Below, piece after piece: positions 11,632-24,168 of a stretch of 64,000 bases of DNA. The first letter of the stretch is position 1; the number at the start of each line of letters is the position of its first letter. Below the pieces are notes generated by a model. It was given only the letters and a program-made list of their open reading frames with translations. It was not told where the DNA came from and ran no database searches. The position numbers and the translations under genes were made by a program. This DNA is from Penicillium oxalicum (taxonomy: Eukaryota > Ascomycota > Eurotiomycetes > Eurotiales > Aspergillaceae), in NCBI RefSeq assembly GCF_001723175.1, contig NC_064656.1, positions 2,480,001 through 2,544,000 of the forward strand, given 5' to 3'.

Positions 11632-14600
11632 GATTCTGGAAGATAAGAGACAAAAGACCTGTATCTCCGGGCACGAGGCCCAGTTGTGTCACTTTGGAAG
11701 TCACAATATCACAGTAAACAGAAGTGTCAAAGAAGCTGTACTGAACTGAGCGGAGCACCACGCGGGAACGGGAAGTGAGGCATGTTTTGGCTTGTGCGGG
11801 AGGCCCCGTGCACTGGGCTTATCGGGAATCAGCCTTATCGGCTGGCGAGGCAGACTCGGCCCAAAGGCGGGGCGTGACAGGCATCTGAGAGGCACAGTCG
11901 AGGATTCAAGCATAGATGACAGCTCGAGATGCTTGGCGAAGATATCCACCTACTTATCCACTAGCTACTGTGATGAATGATTCAGGTCTTATATACACAC
12001 ACATTAAGCAAGGGTGCAATAGACTTGAAAAGAAAAATCAAATCTGGCCCTGTTATAGGTATGTTTGCAACAGTGTTGCTATCCCTTACAACTTCTAAAG
12101 GAGAGCTTTCAGTTCTTGGATCGTTGTAAAGGAAGAGAATTCCACCGATCTTGATTGTTCGGGAATCTTCATGATCAGCTGACTTCATATACATGCTGTC
12201 GGTACGGCTTTTTGAACGACACGGAGAGGGTGCCTACATACGTATATACTATATCCAAAAGCTAGGGCTGAATGCTGCAGCCAGAACGTACCGTAGTCTT
12301 CAAATTTTTGTATTATCCAGTTTAAAGAAGTGATGAGAGATGTAGCCCGGTACCTAGTAGTCAGTGATAGGACTTAAATATACTTTGGATCATAGCAATT
12401 GCAAGCAGCCTCCAGCTGGGCCTCAAAAATCTTTCAAATGTCTGGCGGGGGGCAGACTGGACCTCCTCCATCTTGGTCTACTCCCGACGGCTATCCTAGG
12501 ACAGGTGGGGGCTATCCGCTGGAGAGCTCAAAGGAAATCCGGGTTCAGGTCCATGTATATGTAAAATCCATGGATCACTGGGAATACCATTGCCTTTCAT
12601 ATGCAGCCTTCCCTATGCACTGATGGCCAACTCAGATTCGTAATGCTTTCAAGTATACCACAGGTTTAAATTTTCAATCAAGAGGAAAGACTTCCTATCT
12701 TTCAGATCAATCTAGTTCCATAAAGCCCATTTGGGAGCATTGAGCGAACCGACTCGGCCTGGCATGATGAAGCCTTGGAGACATCGCGGGGGACAATCAA
12801 CACCTAATAAATGTGCCAGGCATCAGCTGTCGCAGGCATATTATCTCGTCGGGCTACACTTGTAAAAGTAGACTACATGCTAGAACCGCCCAATATTTCA
12901 TGCTCGGGACCTTCAATTGTCTCTGTTAGTGCGAGAATAAATTGTGAAAAAATTATTCCATCTTGCTAGCACGTTGTCAGTATCATTTGCTTACATACAG
13001 TCAGCATTAGAGTAGCAATACGGCCACCTTCTAATTCGCTTCTAAACTTGAAAGTGAATCAGCCTGTGTTGTGCTACATTCACCCAATACCACGTATCTT
13101 TGTATATGAGTCTGACAATTGAAAAAAAAAATTGATCAGTCAATCGAGAATATTCGATCTATGATTACAAGAGCTGAGTACAGTCGCAAGTTCAAGGGCA
13201 TAGCTGCGGTGCACACGAGGGAGAATGTCGGCTCCATATGATAAAGTTTACTATGCTTAATCAGCCTACTCAAGTTAGATTTAGGAAGGAGACCCGTTTC
13301 CTTTTTGGCTTTTCAGGTGATTTGAAAGGAAATAGGGAGGGGACAACCTGAAGAGTTTAATCTAGTTTGGTAGCCTTGCATATTGATGATGCGGGGAAAA
13401 TCCCCGACGGCCGTAGAGAAACGGCAACAAGGATCAAGAACCGGTTTAAACAGAAACTGTGCATAATCAGTGCATCTAGTTCTTCCATGTGGATATGAGA
13501 ATATCACTAACATGATCTGGGGAGAGTAAATATTGCAGAGCATTGGACGCTTTGAGCCTCTGCGTTTTCGGCAGGGCCCGCCTCCCAAAGTCGGTCGGGT
13601 TTGACCAGCACGCCCTTTTTTCTTCAGCAAGAGCCCGTGCACCCTCGATGTGCGTTGCTGCATCGAATTCTGCCGAAATACCAGTAAGGAGGTGTACAAA
13701 CCCGACTGGGATCTGTCATGATCCCTGTTGATAACGCTCGCAAAAGTTGACAAAAAGGAAACGGAGCCTCGAAGAAATGGACTCGCGTGACGGGATACCA
13801 AGTCACGATCACCTCATTCGACGTGTAAGGAATTTCATTTGGAAGTTAAATAGACTGAGGTCATCCTTTTGTTTTTCTTCATGCGCCATGGCTGCTGGCC
13901 GGGGCAAAAAGGGGGGAATACCCCGAGGCAATTGATGCTATTTGGGACATCTATCGTGAGGTTTGAATCAAATAAAATCGCAAATTCGGTCAGAATACTT
14001 GGAAACCCAGGAAAAGGGAGAAGAAAAAGAAATTAGACAATGGGAATAGCCTGCCTGGTGTCACTGAGCCGTTTTCCGGCCGTTCGAAAAGTGCCGCAGG
14101 AATTGCCTACTTAGGGGCCTTGGGGCCACACATAGCCACAGCTACAGCGGGCTCGTGTATTCTTGTTGTGCTAATTACACAACCAAGGAGCAAGAATGAT
14201 TTAGGGGGGGGGAAACCAGTCGGGGGAGAACTAACACATATCGAGCGCCGTAGTTATATCTGTCCAGTGCTTCCCGTTACTTGTACCGACTCTGGAAGCC
14301 ACGAGAAGGTTTGCATTCCAAGGACTGGCTATACTCATGACGGGGAGAACAAGCACTGCCCAAGGCGATCAATGAGGTCTCCATTCCTTGCAATAGGGGG
14401 TGAATAGAGAAGGTGATAAAATAGCAGTATAACACCATATATTTAATCTCGAGCATTGCGTACCTATTTTCAATAGATTTATATAGATAGCACATTTCTA
14501 CCATAGAGTTAAATAGTTCCCTTGAACGATCTTTGCACAGTAAATGATGCATCATGATTATTATTCAGTGGCTTTGCCAAATGTCACTACTCCATCATAT

Positions 14601-14716
14601 TCTGAAGAGCTCACTGGCCAGTATACCTACTAGATGACAGTCCACTTTCTCTACCTCGTCGCATGATTCTGTGCATATAGGAAAGAGCGACCTCTTTGTG
14701 TACCTGGAATAAATTG

Positions 14717-14735
14717 CCCCCCCCCCCCCCCCCCC
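14717..14735 (+). repeat. Homopolymer tract, 19 C
   Basis: A run of 19 cytosines lies in the gene-poor region. Its exact length is uncertain, because such tracts are prone to polymerase and assembly slippage. Confidence 0.9.
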
Positions 14736-16753
14736 ATGTAGTGGTACGCAACCGAGCCCCAGGCCAAGGTGGTCAATGTCACGCCAGCAGTGACCGATCC
14801 AGAATGCTGGCTGGGACATATATTGTCGGTCTGATATTGTCTAGGGTGTTAACCCCAGAGTTTGCCAAGTCCAAGAGTGCCAGAGTCGGGATGTCCTGCG
14901 GACGACCGGGGGTGGAATCCATTCGAAATTATCCAGGCACCTTCAGGCTGCCACGAGATAGGATAAGCTGGGACCTACCGCGGACTCAGGCGGATCACGT
15001 TGAAGAAAGCGGGGCCCGCCTCGAAGCGTAACAAAACTCTTTTTTCTCGCCAAGTGGCTTGGCTGTGTGGCCGCCCAAAGCCGCCTTTTCACCGAGGGAA
15101 CAGGGATCGATGCCGGTAATGAGAACAATAGATGCATGCGCCTAGATAATCTCGAAACCAACGGTCTGGCAGAAGCAGATTCCCATCATCGACTCTCGCG
15201 ACGTCCAACAGAAAACACATGAGGGTTTTTTTTGATTTTTCAGCTTGAGTTGCCCAGTTAAGTAAAACATTTATCTACGCCTTGATGGCCTGACAGGAAT
15301 GCCCAAGAGATACATGACTGGAACCAGAATGCCGGGTACCGGATTTCATTGGCGCTGAGTTCGGAGGTATTGCCAGATTGAATAGTGGAGTAAATCCCAC
15401 AGATTGATAAGACCCTTCGATGGACGGTTAAGGGATTGATCAACACAAATCAAACCATGACGGCGGATTGGGGGTGACAGACGGGATCATGGTCCCCTTT
15501 TTGCAGAGAATGTGCATGTTATATTCTTCTATTGCCCTTCTTCTCGAATTTCTCGATTGAGTCAGCCAGGTGCTTCCTTGATAATAACTACGATAAGAGA
15601 GGTCTTCAACGGCCTGACGCCGTGATCGATCAGGAAGGACCATGTGAACTACGCAACTCGGGAGAGAAAGCGGGCGCCGATCTTTTCTTGTCTGAACCCT
15701 TCAATTTCCCGTTGCTACATACACTCGGCAATTTACCGGGGACAACCTTTTACTGCCAACGACAACTCAATAGACACTGGAGGGGTGCTTGGACCGCTGT
15801 ACGGTTATCAGGTTAGCTTGAGGAAACCTGTGCGTCATGGCTGGAAGTCCAGTACTAACAGACACACATGGTTGCGTTCGCATGCTCGAAATTACCGGCA
15901 GTATGCAATTGCAGGCTTACCATGGCATTAACCCCATGCACAATGCGAGAATGATTCACTGCGGCTGTTGTCGGACGTGCTCCTCATACTTTCTAGCAAC
16001 GGCGTGATCTGGAGACACTCAGATGCGAGAAATCTTCTCAACGGGCCTGTGGGTAAAAGGCTGGCGGGGTCAGAGGTGCATCTCTCCAGAATCAGCCCAC
16101 AAACACGAAAACGAGAGGGTAAGTGTGATATCCAGTGTTCCTCCCACGATGATACGCGGTGTCTCCTGGAGATCCACTTGTACAGCCTCCGCCGCCCTAC
16201 GTGAAGGATTGGCCTTGACGCCCTCCCTCACGACGCCAAACTCACTTCTCCCGTCCTTTGTCTAGTCTGGCAAGCAACCTTCTTGTTTGTCAGGAAGATT
16301 AAAGCCTCCATGCCCGTGGTAAACCCTCTCATCTGCATGTCACCCCGGGCTTATCCTCGTTCTGGTGAATTGCCGATCCAGCCTTCAATCCCATACACAC
16401 CGTCATCACCTACCCTCAAGGATGTTTTCAAGGTTTCCACGCCACAAAAAAGTAAATTTTCATATTATCAGACGTACAATTTCCTCATTCATCTAGCCCA
16501 GTGCTCACCGTGTGGAGATGCAGCAGAGAACCCCCACTTGGTTCAATCTCCCCCTCCTCAGCTATCAGGGTAAGTATGGATCGAAGGGTCGAAAGTCCAG
16601 CCTCTCCCAATCGTGTTAACGGAACTCGGCCGGTATGACCAAATCGGAAAAAGCAGAGGAGTTCTATGAGTCCTGCGAGTCCTGCCAAGAGGGAAAATTC
16701 TCCCGCGCTAAGCCGGACAAGGTTGCTTTAGTGCAACAACTTAGTCTACTCAG

Positions 16754-16762
16754 TTATCTGAT
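16754..16762 (-). promoter_or_regulatory. SreA-type extended GATA site
   Basis: On the minus strand the sequence reads ATCAGATAA, an exact match to ATCWGATAA, the extended GATA motif described for the iron-responsive repressor SreA/Fep1 family. It lies about 390 bases upstream of the ferric reductase start codon. The match is seen directly; iron repression of the downstream gene is inference. Confidence 0.55.
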
Positions 16763-17153
16763 CCGGCCGAGGCCCCCACTATGATGTCCCACCAAAACAG
16801 CACGGCCGCAATCACCCTGAAAATGTGCGCCTGTTTTTTTCTGGAATTTCCCGGAATCTGCGGACCCTTTATTTTGGAGCACGCTAAGCGACGGTCTGGA
16901 CTGTGATTTGTCTGGATCTCCGTGGCATTCATGAATATCACCTGAAATTACATCGTCATAGTTCTTACCGTGTCTGTGTTCGCCGAGGTGGAGCCCGCTC
17001 TGTGCGAGCTTGTTCCGGTTGAAGAACTGATTGATAAATACGACTAATCCGCCAAAAAAATGTATTTCGACCTGCTGACTTGATTATTCGTCTCCTGTCT
17101 TGACTGCCCAAGTCACTTTCTCGTCGCAACTTGGCGACCATTCATGCTCAAAA

Positions 17154-19140
17154 ATGGATGCAAAGGCCCTTCGTCAACTGAACAATGTCTGGACTGTCAA
17201 GTACTTTGCCATAGCTATCGGTGCTATAATGGCGGTCTTTACCATCTCACACTGGTGCAAGCTTCTCTTGTCCAGCTCACGCCTGACGAAGAGGGCTCCG
17301 CTCTATAAGAGGTTGTCTCAGTGTCGCCGGTATGCACTTGTCTTGAACTTGCGAGGACGTGGACGAAATAGCTAAACCTAGGTCTCCCAAAGTGCTCTTC
17401 GACGCTCTCTGAGTCATTCTCTTTTTGAGATTTCTCTTGAAAAATGGATTCTCTACGGTGTATATTGGTCAATCAACTTGATCCTAGTCTTGACCAATAA
17501 CAGATTAGATTCAATCATTTGGGTTCGTTGACGTTTCTTTTCGTAACATATAGTTTAAGACTATTTCTAACGTGATTTCACAGGTTTCCAAACGACTCGG
17601 CTGGTGAGTGATATCTGTACAGGCGCCAGAGGATGCATTGACTAAATAGGTTATGTTTGATGCAGGATTTCCGTGGCCAACTTTACTTTATTGGTATTTC
17701 TTGCCCTAAGGAACACGCCTCTTGCGCTACTGTCAGGACGCTCTTATGAGAAGCTCCGTCCACTCCACAAAACAGCCGGATATACCTGCATCGCCACAAG
17801 TTTAATTCATGCAATTGTCTACTTGAACGCTTGGGCGCAAATCGATCACTTGCACGAGATGCGAGAAACGGAAAACCTCGCTGGAGCCATCGCCGGTTTG
17901 GCCATGGTCATCATCGGTCTTTCTACCATCAGCTGGGTGATGCGTCGATACTACGAATGTACGTGTCCTCGAAGGAAATCTGCCGAGACCGATTTTCCTC
18001 TTTTACTCAATCTTGAACTGATGTTTTCTTTTTGTTTTACCAGTGTTCTACGTCATCCATCTTATCATGTTCTTACTGATTATCATCCTCGTCGGTATGC
18101 ATCGACCGAACTTTGCCAAATCCACAGTCATCATCGTCATTTTCACAGCATGCATTTGGGGTGCAGACCGTCTCCTTCGACTGGTCAAACTGTGCTGGAA
18201 TTTCCCTGGTAACTATGCAACACTCACTCCAATGACCGACGGTGCGGTCCGAGTCAAGCTCCACCGCTCTCTGCGGTGCACACCAGGCTCCCACGCCTTC
18301 TTGTGGATGCCTTCTCTCCGCTTCTTCGAATCCCATCCTTTCACCTTGGTCTCGAACAGTCCCGTCGAGTTTTTGATCCGGGAATACGATGGCTATACAC
18401 ATGATCTCGTCAACTTGGCACGGCAGCAACCCGGTGTTCGGCTGCGGTGCTCGGTCGATGGAGGATATGGACAAATTCCGGATTACACGAAATTTGACCA
18501 TGTCGTTCTTGTTGCGGGTGGAAGCGGTGCGAGTTTCACTTTTGCCCTCGCACTGGCTATTTTGAAAGAACACTCCACGAGAACTATTGATTTTATCTGG
18601 TCTGTTAAACGCACTGGTATGTCAATCCGTGGTTGCACTGTTGTTGAAAGCCCCATCGAGCACAATACTAAATTCTTTACAGACTCTCTGAAGTGGTTTG
18701 AGAACGAACTCCAGCAGCTTCAAGAAAGCTCCTCGGTCAATCTACATATCCATGTGTCAAGAGACGCTGTGTCCTCCGAGGATGACAGCTCCAGTTTGGA
18801 CTTGGCACAAGCAACACCGGATGTGGAGAAGGGAAATGAGAAGACAGGGTGTCAGACCGTCTCCGTCGCAGCTCGCCATAAGGGCAGACCCGACATTGGT
18901 AATTTGCTCGCTAGTTGTGTGGCACAATGTAGCCCAGAGGCCAGAATCGGCGTTGCTGCGTGCGGTCCCAGTCAAATGGTCTCGGCAACTCGTGCCGCGG
19001 TCTACAAACGGGCATACGATGTTGGTCCGTCAATCACTTTACATACTGAGGTCAGCCCCCTTATCTTCTTCTTTGGCGCGTCAAGGCGTTTTTTGATTGA
19101 AGACCTGACTGACTTGATGATCTAGGAATTTGGCTGGTGA
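17154..19140 (+). CDS. Ferric reductase (FRE family) transmembrane protein
   Basis: The join is 17154-17329, 17393-17522, 17584-17603, 17666-17958, 18044-18616, 18683-19050, 19126-19140, giving 524 residues. It reduces extracellular Fe(III) (or Cu(II)) with cytosolic NADPH via FAD and two membrane hemes, the first step of reductive iron uptake. The bis-heme ligands are clear: His-13 residues-His in HKTAGYTCIATSLIH, and again in HLIMFLLIIILVGMH. Then come the FAD-binding HPFT (FESHPFTLVS), the NADPH-binding GGSGASFTFAL and the terminal CGPSQM motif, ending in EFGW. Exon 3 is only 20 bases and the last exon 15 bases. The exon 2 acceptor is AAG rather than CAG/TAG, chosen because only it keeps the frame open. 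It is convergent with the MFS gene, and an SreA-like site lies upstream. Confidence 0.9.
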
Positions 19141-19371
19141 TTATTTCGTGGTGCGAATCCTTATTATGCTAGTCGATGCATTACGTGAAACGAGATCCAA
19201 GTAGCGTACTCGTTTGTTTGAATATTCATTCATCGTGATTAATAAAAAAGAATCCAAAGCAGTGGTGGCTGTATCAACAGCCATGTAGATTTCAGAAGAA
19301 TCATTCTGGGGTATAATATCATCCATTCAAGCTTCTAGCTCGAGAGCAACCAACCATCCGAGTTCAAGCAT

Positions 19372-21265
19372 CTAGTACACATAACGGAAGTTCAGGTTCT
19401 CCTGATCAGTCTTGTCCTCGAAGGCGTGGTCAAGATTGGGATCCGCAGAGCTCATTTCAGCCCCGGCAAGGAATTCGTCTTTACGCTTGTTCTGGCGCAT
19501 TAGATAGAAGCGGAGGAAGATCACAGCCACGGTCAGGCATGCGTAGCAAGCCAGATGAACACTCCAGGCGATGTGATACCGTGGTGCATCCCAATCCAAG
19601 AAGACTTGAGGGCCTGCGGGAGCATTTAGTATGACTTTCAGATTTGAAAATGTACAGCAAAGATGCTTACCGATGGCATTCCCGGCAGACCAGGAGATAA
19701 AGGTCATGGCGACAACGGTGGCCTTCTTCGTTTGGCCGGCGATATTACGGGAGACCATCGACAGACAAAGAGTCTGAGCAGACCAGAATGACAGTGTGAT
19801 GTAGTAGGCAATTAACAGGCCAACTTTGGTGGCTAGTGTGGTATTTTTCACGGTCATCAGAACGATGGTGCCAATGTAGGATCTGCGCAATAGTCAGTGT
19901 TTCCAGTCTCATTTTCACCTGCGGGGAGAGGGTTGAACCCACGGGACAATGAAGCCTAGCATGACCAGCAAGTTCTGATTGTACTTCTTGACGAGCCAGG
20001 CAGAGGTCAGTAGAATGATGATGATATAGAATCCTAGTACCATGGCGAGCAGCTGGCTTTGCAAAGTGGTGAAGTTGAAGCCTTTCATAATGATTCCAGC
20101 AAAGGCACCCAGACCACTGGTGGGTAGCGTGGTGAAAACCTGAATCGAGCAGTAGCACCAGGTCTGCGGATCGCGCAGGGCCTCCCAAACTTGGTATGCT
20201 CGAAATTGCCGGTTCTGGATACCGGTCTGGTTGGAGCGCAGACGCTCAACCATCATGTGCTTGTCGTCTTCGGTAAAGCATTTGGCTCGCATGGGCGAAT
20301 CGGGCATGTACCACATGACGAACACACCCCACAAAACGGAGAGACAGCCGTAGGATAGAAAGAGCGCTTGCCAGGATTTCAGAACCTTGTCGTGTCCAAT
20401 CAGGGTGAAGCAGTATGCCAAAAGTCCACCAACAATCTGCTGAGCACCATTCATCATATACCAATAGGTGACCGTCGCGGCTTGTTCCTCACGCTTATAC
20501 CACATGGATGACAACAAAACGAAGGTGGGCTGACAGCAAGCTTCGAAGATACCCAACAATGTACGACAAATGACCAAGCCAGTGAAATTCTTGCAGACGG
20601 AGTGTAGGGCAAGTACCGTTCCCCAACAGCAAATGTTAAAGCCGAGGTATTTGGCGATGGGTACACGTTGAATGATCCAGTTGGTGGGATACTCGACGAC
20701 CAGCACCGCGATGTAAATACAGGTGGTGAGCCATGAATACTATGAAAGAGTCAGCTTAATCGGTATCTTGTTGAACTGCTTCATCGGCAGGAATCAAGGG
20801 GGAATGGAAGTACCTTCTGGCCGTCTTCGAGATGCGCGTCGGTTTTGATTCCCATGATGGAGGCAAAACTCATGGTTCCCTTGTCAAGAGCTTGAAGGAA
20901 ATAGGTGCAGATCATAATGACCAGAATACGCCGATCAATCAATTTCTTCAGCCGCTTGTTATCTTCCTCGCTGACCACAACCCTCGTGGTGGAGTACATT
21001 TGGACCTGTCGAGGAATGCATCGTCAGTAATCAAGGCCATCTTGCCCGTCAAATTGAGGGAGGGCTGTCCCCTGGCAGGTCAAAGAACCCATACCTCTTT
21101 ATCCACTCGCGACGGATCCATCGCATCCTTCTTGAGATCGTCGTCTGGGGACAGAATGCGCTCCACGTGGGAGACATCCTTATTCTTGGTAGTGTCCATA
21201 TCGAGAGGCGTCTGAATCGTCTCTTGCTGAATCCCCGCCTGGGATTGATTCTTGTCGTGACTCAT
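19372..21265 (-). CDS. MFS transporter, allantoate permease (ACS) family
   Basis: Exons on the minus strand are 21265-21095, 21005-20814, 20739-19943, 19882-19671, 19613-19372, giving 537 residues. The protein has about 12 membrane helices after a hydrophilic 70-residue N-terminus. It carries the family opening RRILVIMICTYFLQALDKGTM and the first-half signature QRVPIAKYLGFNICCWG ... CRTLLGIFEACCQPT. These are features of the anion:cation symporter family that includes yeast Dal5 (allantoate, ureidosuccinate, dipeptides). The true substrate cannot be read from sequence; members also carry nicotinate, biotin or sulfonates. The gene is divergent from the GH105 hydrolase, sharing a 1.2 kb promoter region, so it could import a small acid product, but that is speculative. 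I saw no clear AreA GATA site close to its start. Confidence 0.85.
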
Positions 21266-22502
21266 TTTGGCCAGCTACACGGCTGCAATGGAAGAAAGAA
21301 ACCTGGGGAGAAGAAAGGTCTAGCCGTCGGTTGGGTACTCCTTTTTGACTTATAAGTGCCGACGACGACGAGAGCACTGGTAGCTGTTCTGTCACAACCA
21401 GAAAATGCAGACGGAGACAAGATGGGCAGAAGTCAAGCACTGACTCTTAATGGCGTCTTGGCTTGTTGACTGATTCAGAGCACCTGGTCAATCATTGGTT
21501 CTGGCCCTACTGTGAGCGAATGGTATGAGTACGCCGTAAGCTTCACCCCTGCAATCTGTACCAAAGCCTGAAAGCTTCTCCGCCCTAACTTTGACTTTCT
21601 CGGACTGGATATCGCCTGGTCTTCTTCTCCACATTGTCCTTCGGCTCGCCTCAACCCGACGAGCTCAAGCAGCCAAATGAATGGCAACAGCATGGTCTTC
21701 GAGACGTTGATACCTGGTGTGTCTGTTAGGCGCCATCTCGGTACCCCAGCCTACCCCATGATTCCATGATTGCCACGCCCTTCTTCCCCGCGGACAAAAA
21801 CCCACAGGTCACGACCAGCCATCTCAAAATCCGGGGAGGCAATCCACCGAGCGAGGACTGCATCAACCCAATGCCAAGTGACTAACGGCCCATTCCACTC
21901 CACCAACTCGTACGTGAGCGGTGGAATCAAGCAGGGATCTTCAAGAGGCCCCAATCGGCTGTCGTCGACGAGCCGTGGCTTTCACAGACTCGATGGAAAG
22001 GTGGTTAAAGGTCGGTGGTTGATAGTCCGAACGAAGCGCTTGGCACGCTCACAACTGCGGGGGACTGCAATGTGGGGATTCGTGGACCACAGAGGCTTTG
22101 GCGAATTCTTCCGCAAATCAGCCGCCAAAGAGGCACCGAGACGGCCCCGGTGGTTTGATTGGGAAGGAAATTCAGTCGGCTTGTGTGGACTGGGGGCCAA
22201 AGGCGACGATCCTTCCGCTCTGGGCGAACGATGCAATGCACCGAATGACCGAGCAGAGAAAGAGTGAGCCAGGCAGCGGAAGTACTGTGGAAGCGGAAGT
22301 AGAAGTGGGAGAGTGTGAGGGAGGATAGCCGAGTGGGAGTAAGAAGAGAGTACTCGGGAAAAAATGTCGCGATTTCCATTCCAACTCATTCTTTTATTGT
22401 TGTTACAAGCAAGTAAACTTGGCGCATAGTTCGCTTTTCTTTTTGGTGAAATCTCCCTTCTCCGAATAGCATCAGCTCCGTCGCCAGGAGCCGTCCTTCA
22501 CA
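21266..22502. other. Divergent promoter region, MFS transporter / GH105
   Basis: These 1.24 kb separate two divergent genes. A TTATAA at about 21350 could serve the MFS gene. The many overlapping open frames at 21770-22390 on both strands look like chance in GC-rich DNA. No RNA gene or repeat was recognised. Confidence 0.5.
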
Positions 22503-23606
22503 ATGTCGTCCGCCCGTCCCTCCGCTCCCGAGGTCCACAAGACAGTCAACTTGCTCATCGACAATCTGGTCAACATCAAAGATGAGAGCGGCAAATTTCT
22601 CCTTCATTTGGCCGACGGTCGCATCATCGACACCAAGTCCTGGCAAGGCTGGGAGTGGACACATGGAATTGGACTGTATGGTCTGTGGAAATACTACGAA
22701 TTAACCGGCGATGAACGACTCATCAAGATTATGGAAGACTGGTTTGCCGCACGCTTTGCGGAAGGCGGAACCACGAAGAATATCAACACCATGGCGGTGT
22801 TCTTGACGCTCGCCTATCTCTACGAGAAAACGAGGAATCCAACCTATCTGCCTTGGTTGGATACGTGGGCCGAATGGGCCATGTATGAATTGCCTCGCAC
22901 CCGCTACGGCGGGATGCAGCACATCACATACAATCGGGAACACTACCAACAACTATGGGACGACACTCTGATGATGACGGTGATGCCCCTGGCCAAGATC
23001 GGAAAGTTGTTGAATCGGCCCGAGTACATCTCCGAGGCGCGAAGACAGTTCCTCGTGCACATCAAATACCTATTCGACCCCAAGACTGGCTTCTTCTTCC
23101 ATGGATGGACCTTTGAGGAAGGGGGCCACAACTTTGCGTCCGCTCGTTGGGCGCGGGGGAATAGCTGGGTGACCATTGTGATTCCCGAAATCATTGAATT
23201 GCTAGACTTGGATGGCAACGATCCGATCAGACTGCATCTGATTGACACTCTAGATGCGCAATGTCGCGCTCTCCAGCGCGTGCAATCCGAGTCAGGTGCC
23301 TGGCACACGCTTTTGGATCACCCAGATTCCTACCTGGAGGCTTCCGCGACCGCTGGATTTGCCTATGGCATCTTGAAGGCTGTGCGCAAACGGTACATTA
23401 GCGCTGAGTTCCGTCCCGTGGCGGAGAAGGCCATTGCGGCGGTGATCAAGGATGTCGATCCTCAGGGTGAACTTCTCAACACCAGTTTCGGCACCGGTAT
23501 GGGTGACAATCTGCAGTTCTACAAGGACATCCCCTTAACCTCGATGCCATACGGGCAGGCGATGGCAATTATGGCGCTGGGCGAATATCTGCGCACATAC
23601 CTGTGA
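22503..23606 (+). CDS. GH105 unsaturated rhamnogalacturonyl hydrolase
   Basis: This is a single-exon gene of 367 residues with an (alpha/alpha)6-barrel sequence. The family removes the unsaturated galacturonyl residue left at the non-reducing end of rhamnogalacturonan-I oligomers by pectin lyases (YteR/YesR type). Visible motifs are WEWTHGIGLYGLWKYYELTG near 60, the catalytic-Asp segment QLWDDTLMMTVMPLAKIG near 155, FFFHGWTFEEGGHNFASARW near 210 with RGNSW, and the C-terminal SMPYGQAMAIMALGEYL. No signal peptide is seen, so it probably acts in the cytosol on imported oligosaccharides, as for many fungal GH105 proteins. The start ATG sits in a good context (TCACAATG). Confidence 0.9.
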   Translation: MSSARPSAPEVHKTVNLLIDNLVNIKDESGKFLLHLADGRIIDTKSWQGWEWTHGIGLYGLWKYYELTGDERLIKIMEDWFAARFAEGGTTKNINTMAVFLTLAYLYEKTRNPTYLPWLDTWAEWAMYELPRTRYGGMQHITYNREHYQQLWDDTLMMTVMPLAKIGKLLNRPEYISEARRQFLVHIKYLFDPKTGFFFHGWTFEEGGHNFASARWARGNSWVTIVIPEIIELLDLDGNDPIRLHLIDTLDAQCRALQRVQSESGAWHTLLDHPDSYLEASATAGFAYGILKAVRKRYISAEFRPVAEKAIAAVIKDVDPQGELLNTSFGTGMGDNLQFYKDIPLTSMPYGQAMAIMALGEYLRTYL

Positions 23607-24168
23607 GGTGCGATTGCGATAGAGGTTCGATGTCAGAGGTAACCGTTATGCGACAAATGAGACATGGTGTATGTTTAAAGCGTATAGAATATGATTTGTT
23701 TTTCTTTTCACCAAGCGCATGGACCACAGTTTGGTGGGTACTGCAGCCCCGATCATCGCCAAAAACCTTCATGCGAGAGTTTGTTGAGCATAGATCGCTT
23801 CCATCATTGAGAAGATGACAATGGCCATGCCAATAGTACTGGCTGAGAGCTCAAGCCCTTTCATTGCACACAACTGGAGGAAAAGATACCGGTGATCTCT
23901 TACGGATTCATTCCAGGTGGGCATCGGCGATTTCCGCAGCCAAGAGAGCGGGCGGGTTGGCGGGTTGCCCATCTCGGAGTGAGGGGCCCAATATTGAGAT
24001 CCACAAGATATATGTCCACATGTTGCTCTGCATTGGCGATTCAAATTTCCTCATGCTCATGACCGCTTGACATCCAATTCTGAAGGAAGCTGAACGAAGA
24101 CTGTGAACTCCATTGACCTTTTTTTTCCAGCCCCGCCGCAAACCCCCTGCTTCGGTGTACAGTGCAGC
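23607..24168. other. Intergenic, GH105 to amidohydrolase
   Basis: These 560 bases hold the 3' end of the GH105 gene and the amidohydrolase promoter, with a T7 run shortly before the latter's start. No other feature was recognised. Confidence 0.5.

Larger units (their letters stand above)
11632..17153. other. 5.5 kb gene-poor region
   Basis: This is the longest stretch without a gene. No frame longer than about 160 codons exists, and none shows a domain, codon bias or splice continuity that I can support. About 12.2-13.3 kb is visibly AT-richer than the flanks. It contains a 19-base C tract (14717-14735) and an SreA-like site near its right end. I found no paired terminal repeats or transposase/reverse-transcriptase motif, so a degraded transposon is possible but unproven. 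Confidence 0.6.

Noticed and set aside
13313..13801. 162-codon frame (minus) in the gene desert
   Set aside because: No recognisable domain, Arg/Ser-rich composition typical of chance frames, no support from splice signals.
11632..17153. A transposon in the gene desert
   Set aside because: I found no terminal repeats, target-site duplication, transposase or reverse-transcriptase motif by eye; a repeat search against the genome would be decisive.
18757..18975. Antisense open frames inside the ferric reductase and several other genes
   Set aside because: These are shadows of strongly codon-biased coding exons.
21770..22390. Overlapping frames on both strands in the MFS/GH105 spacer
   Set aside because: Long frames on both strands of GC-rich DNA without any domain; more likely a promoter region.
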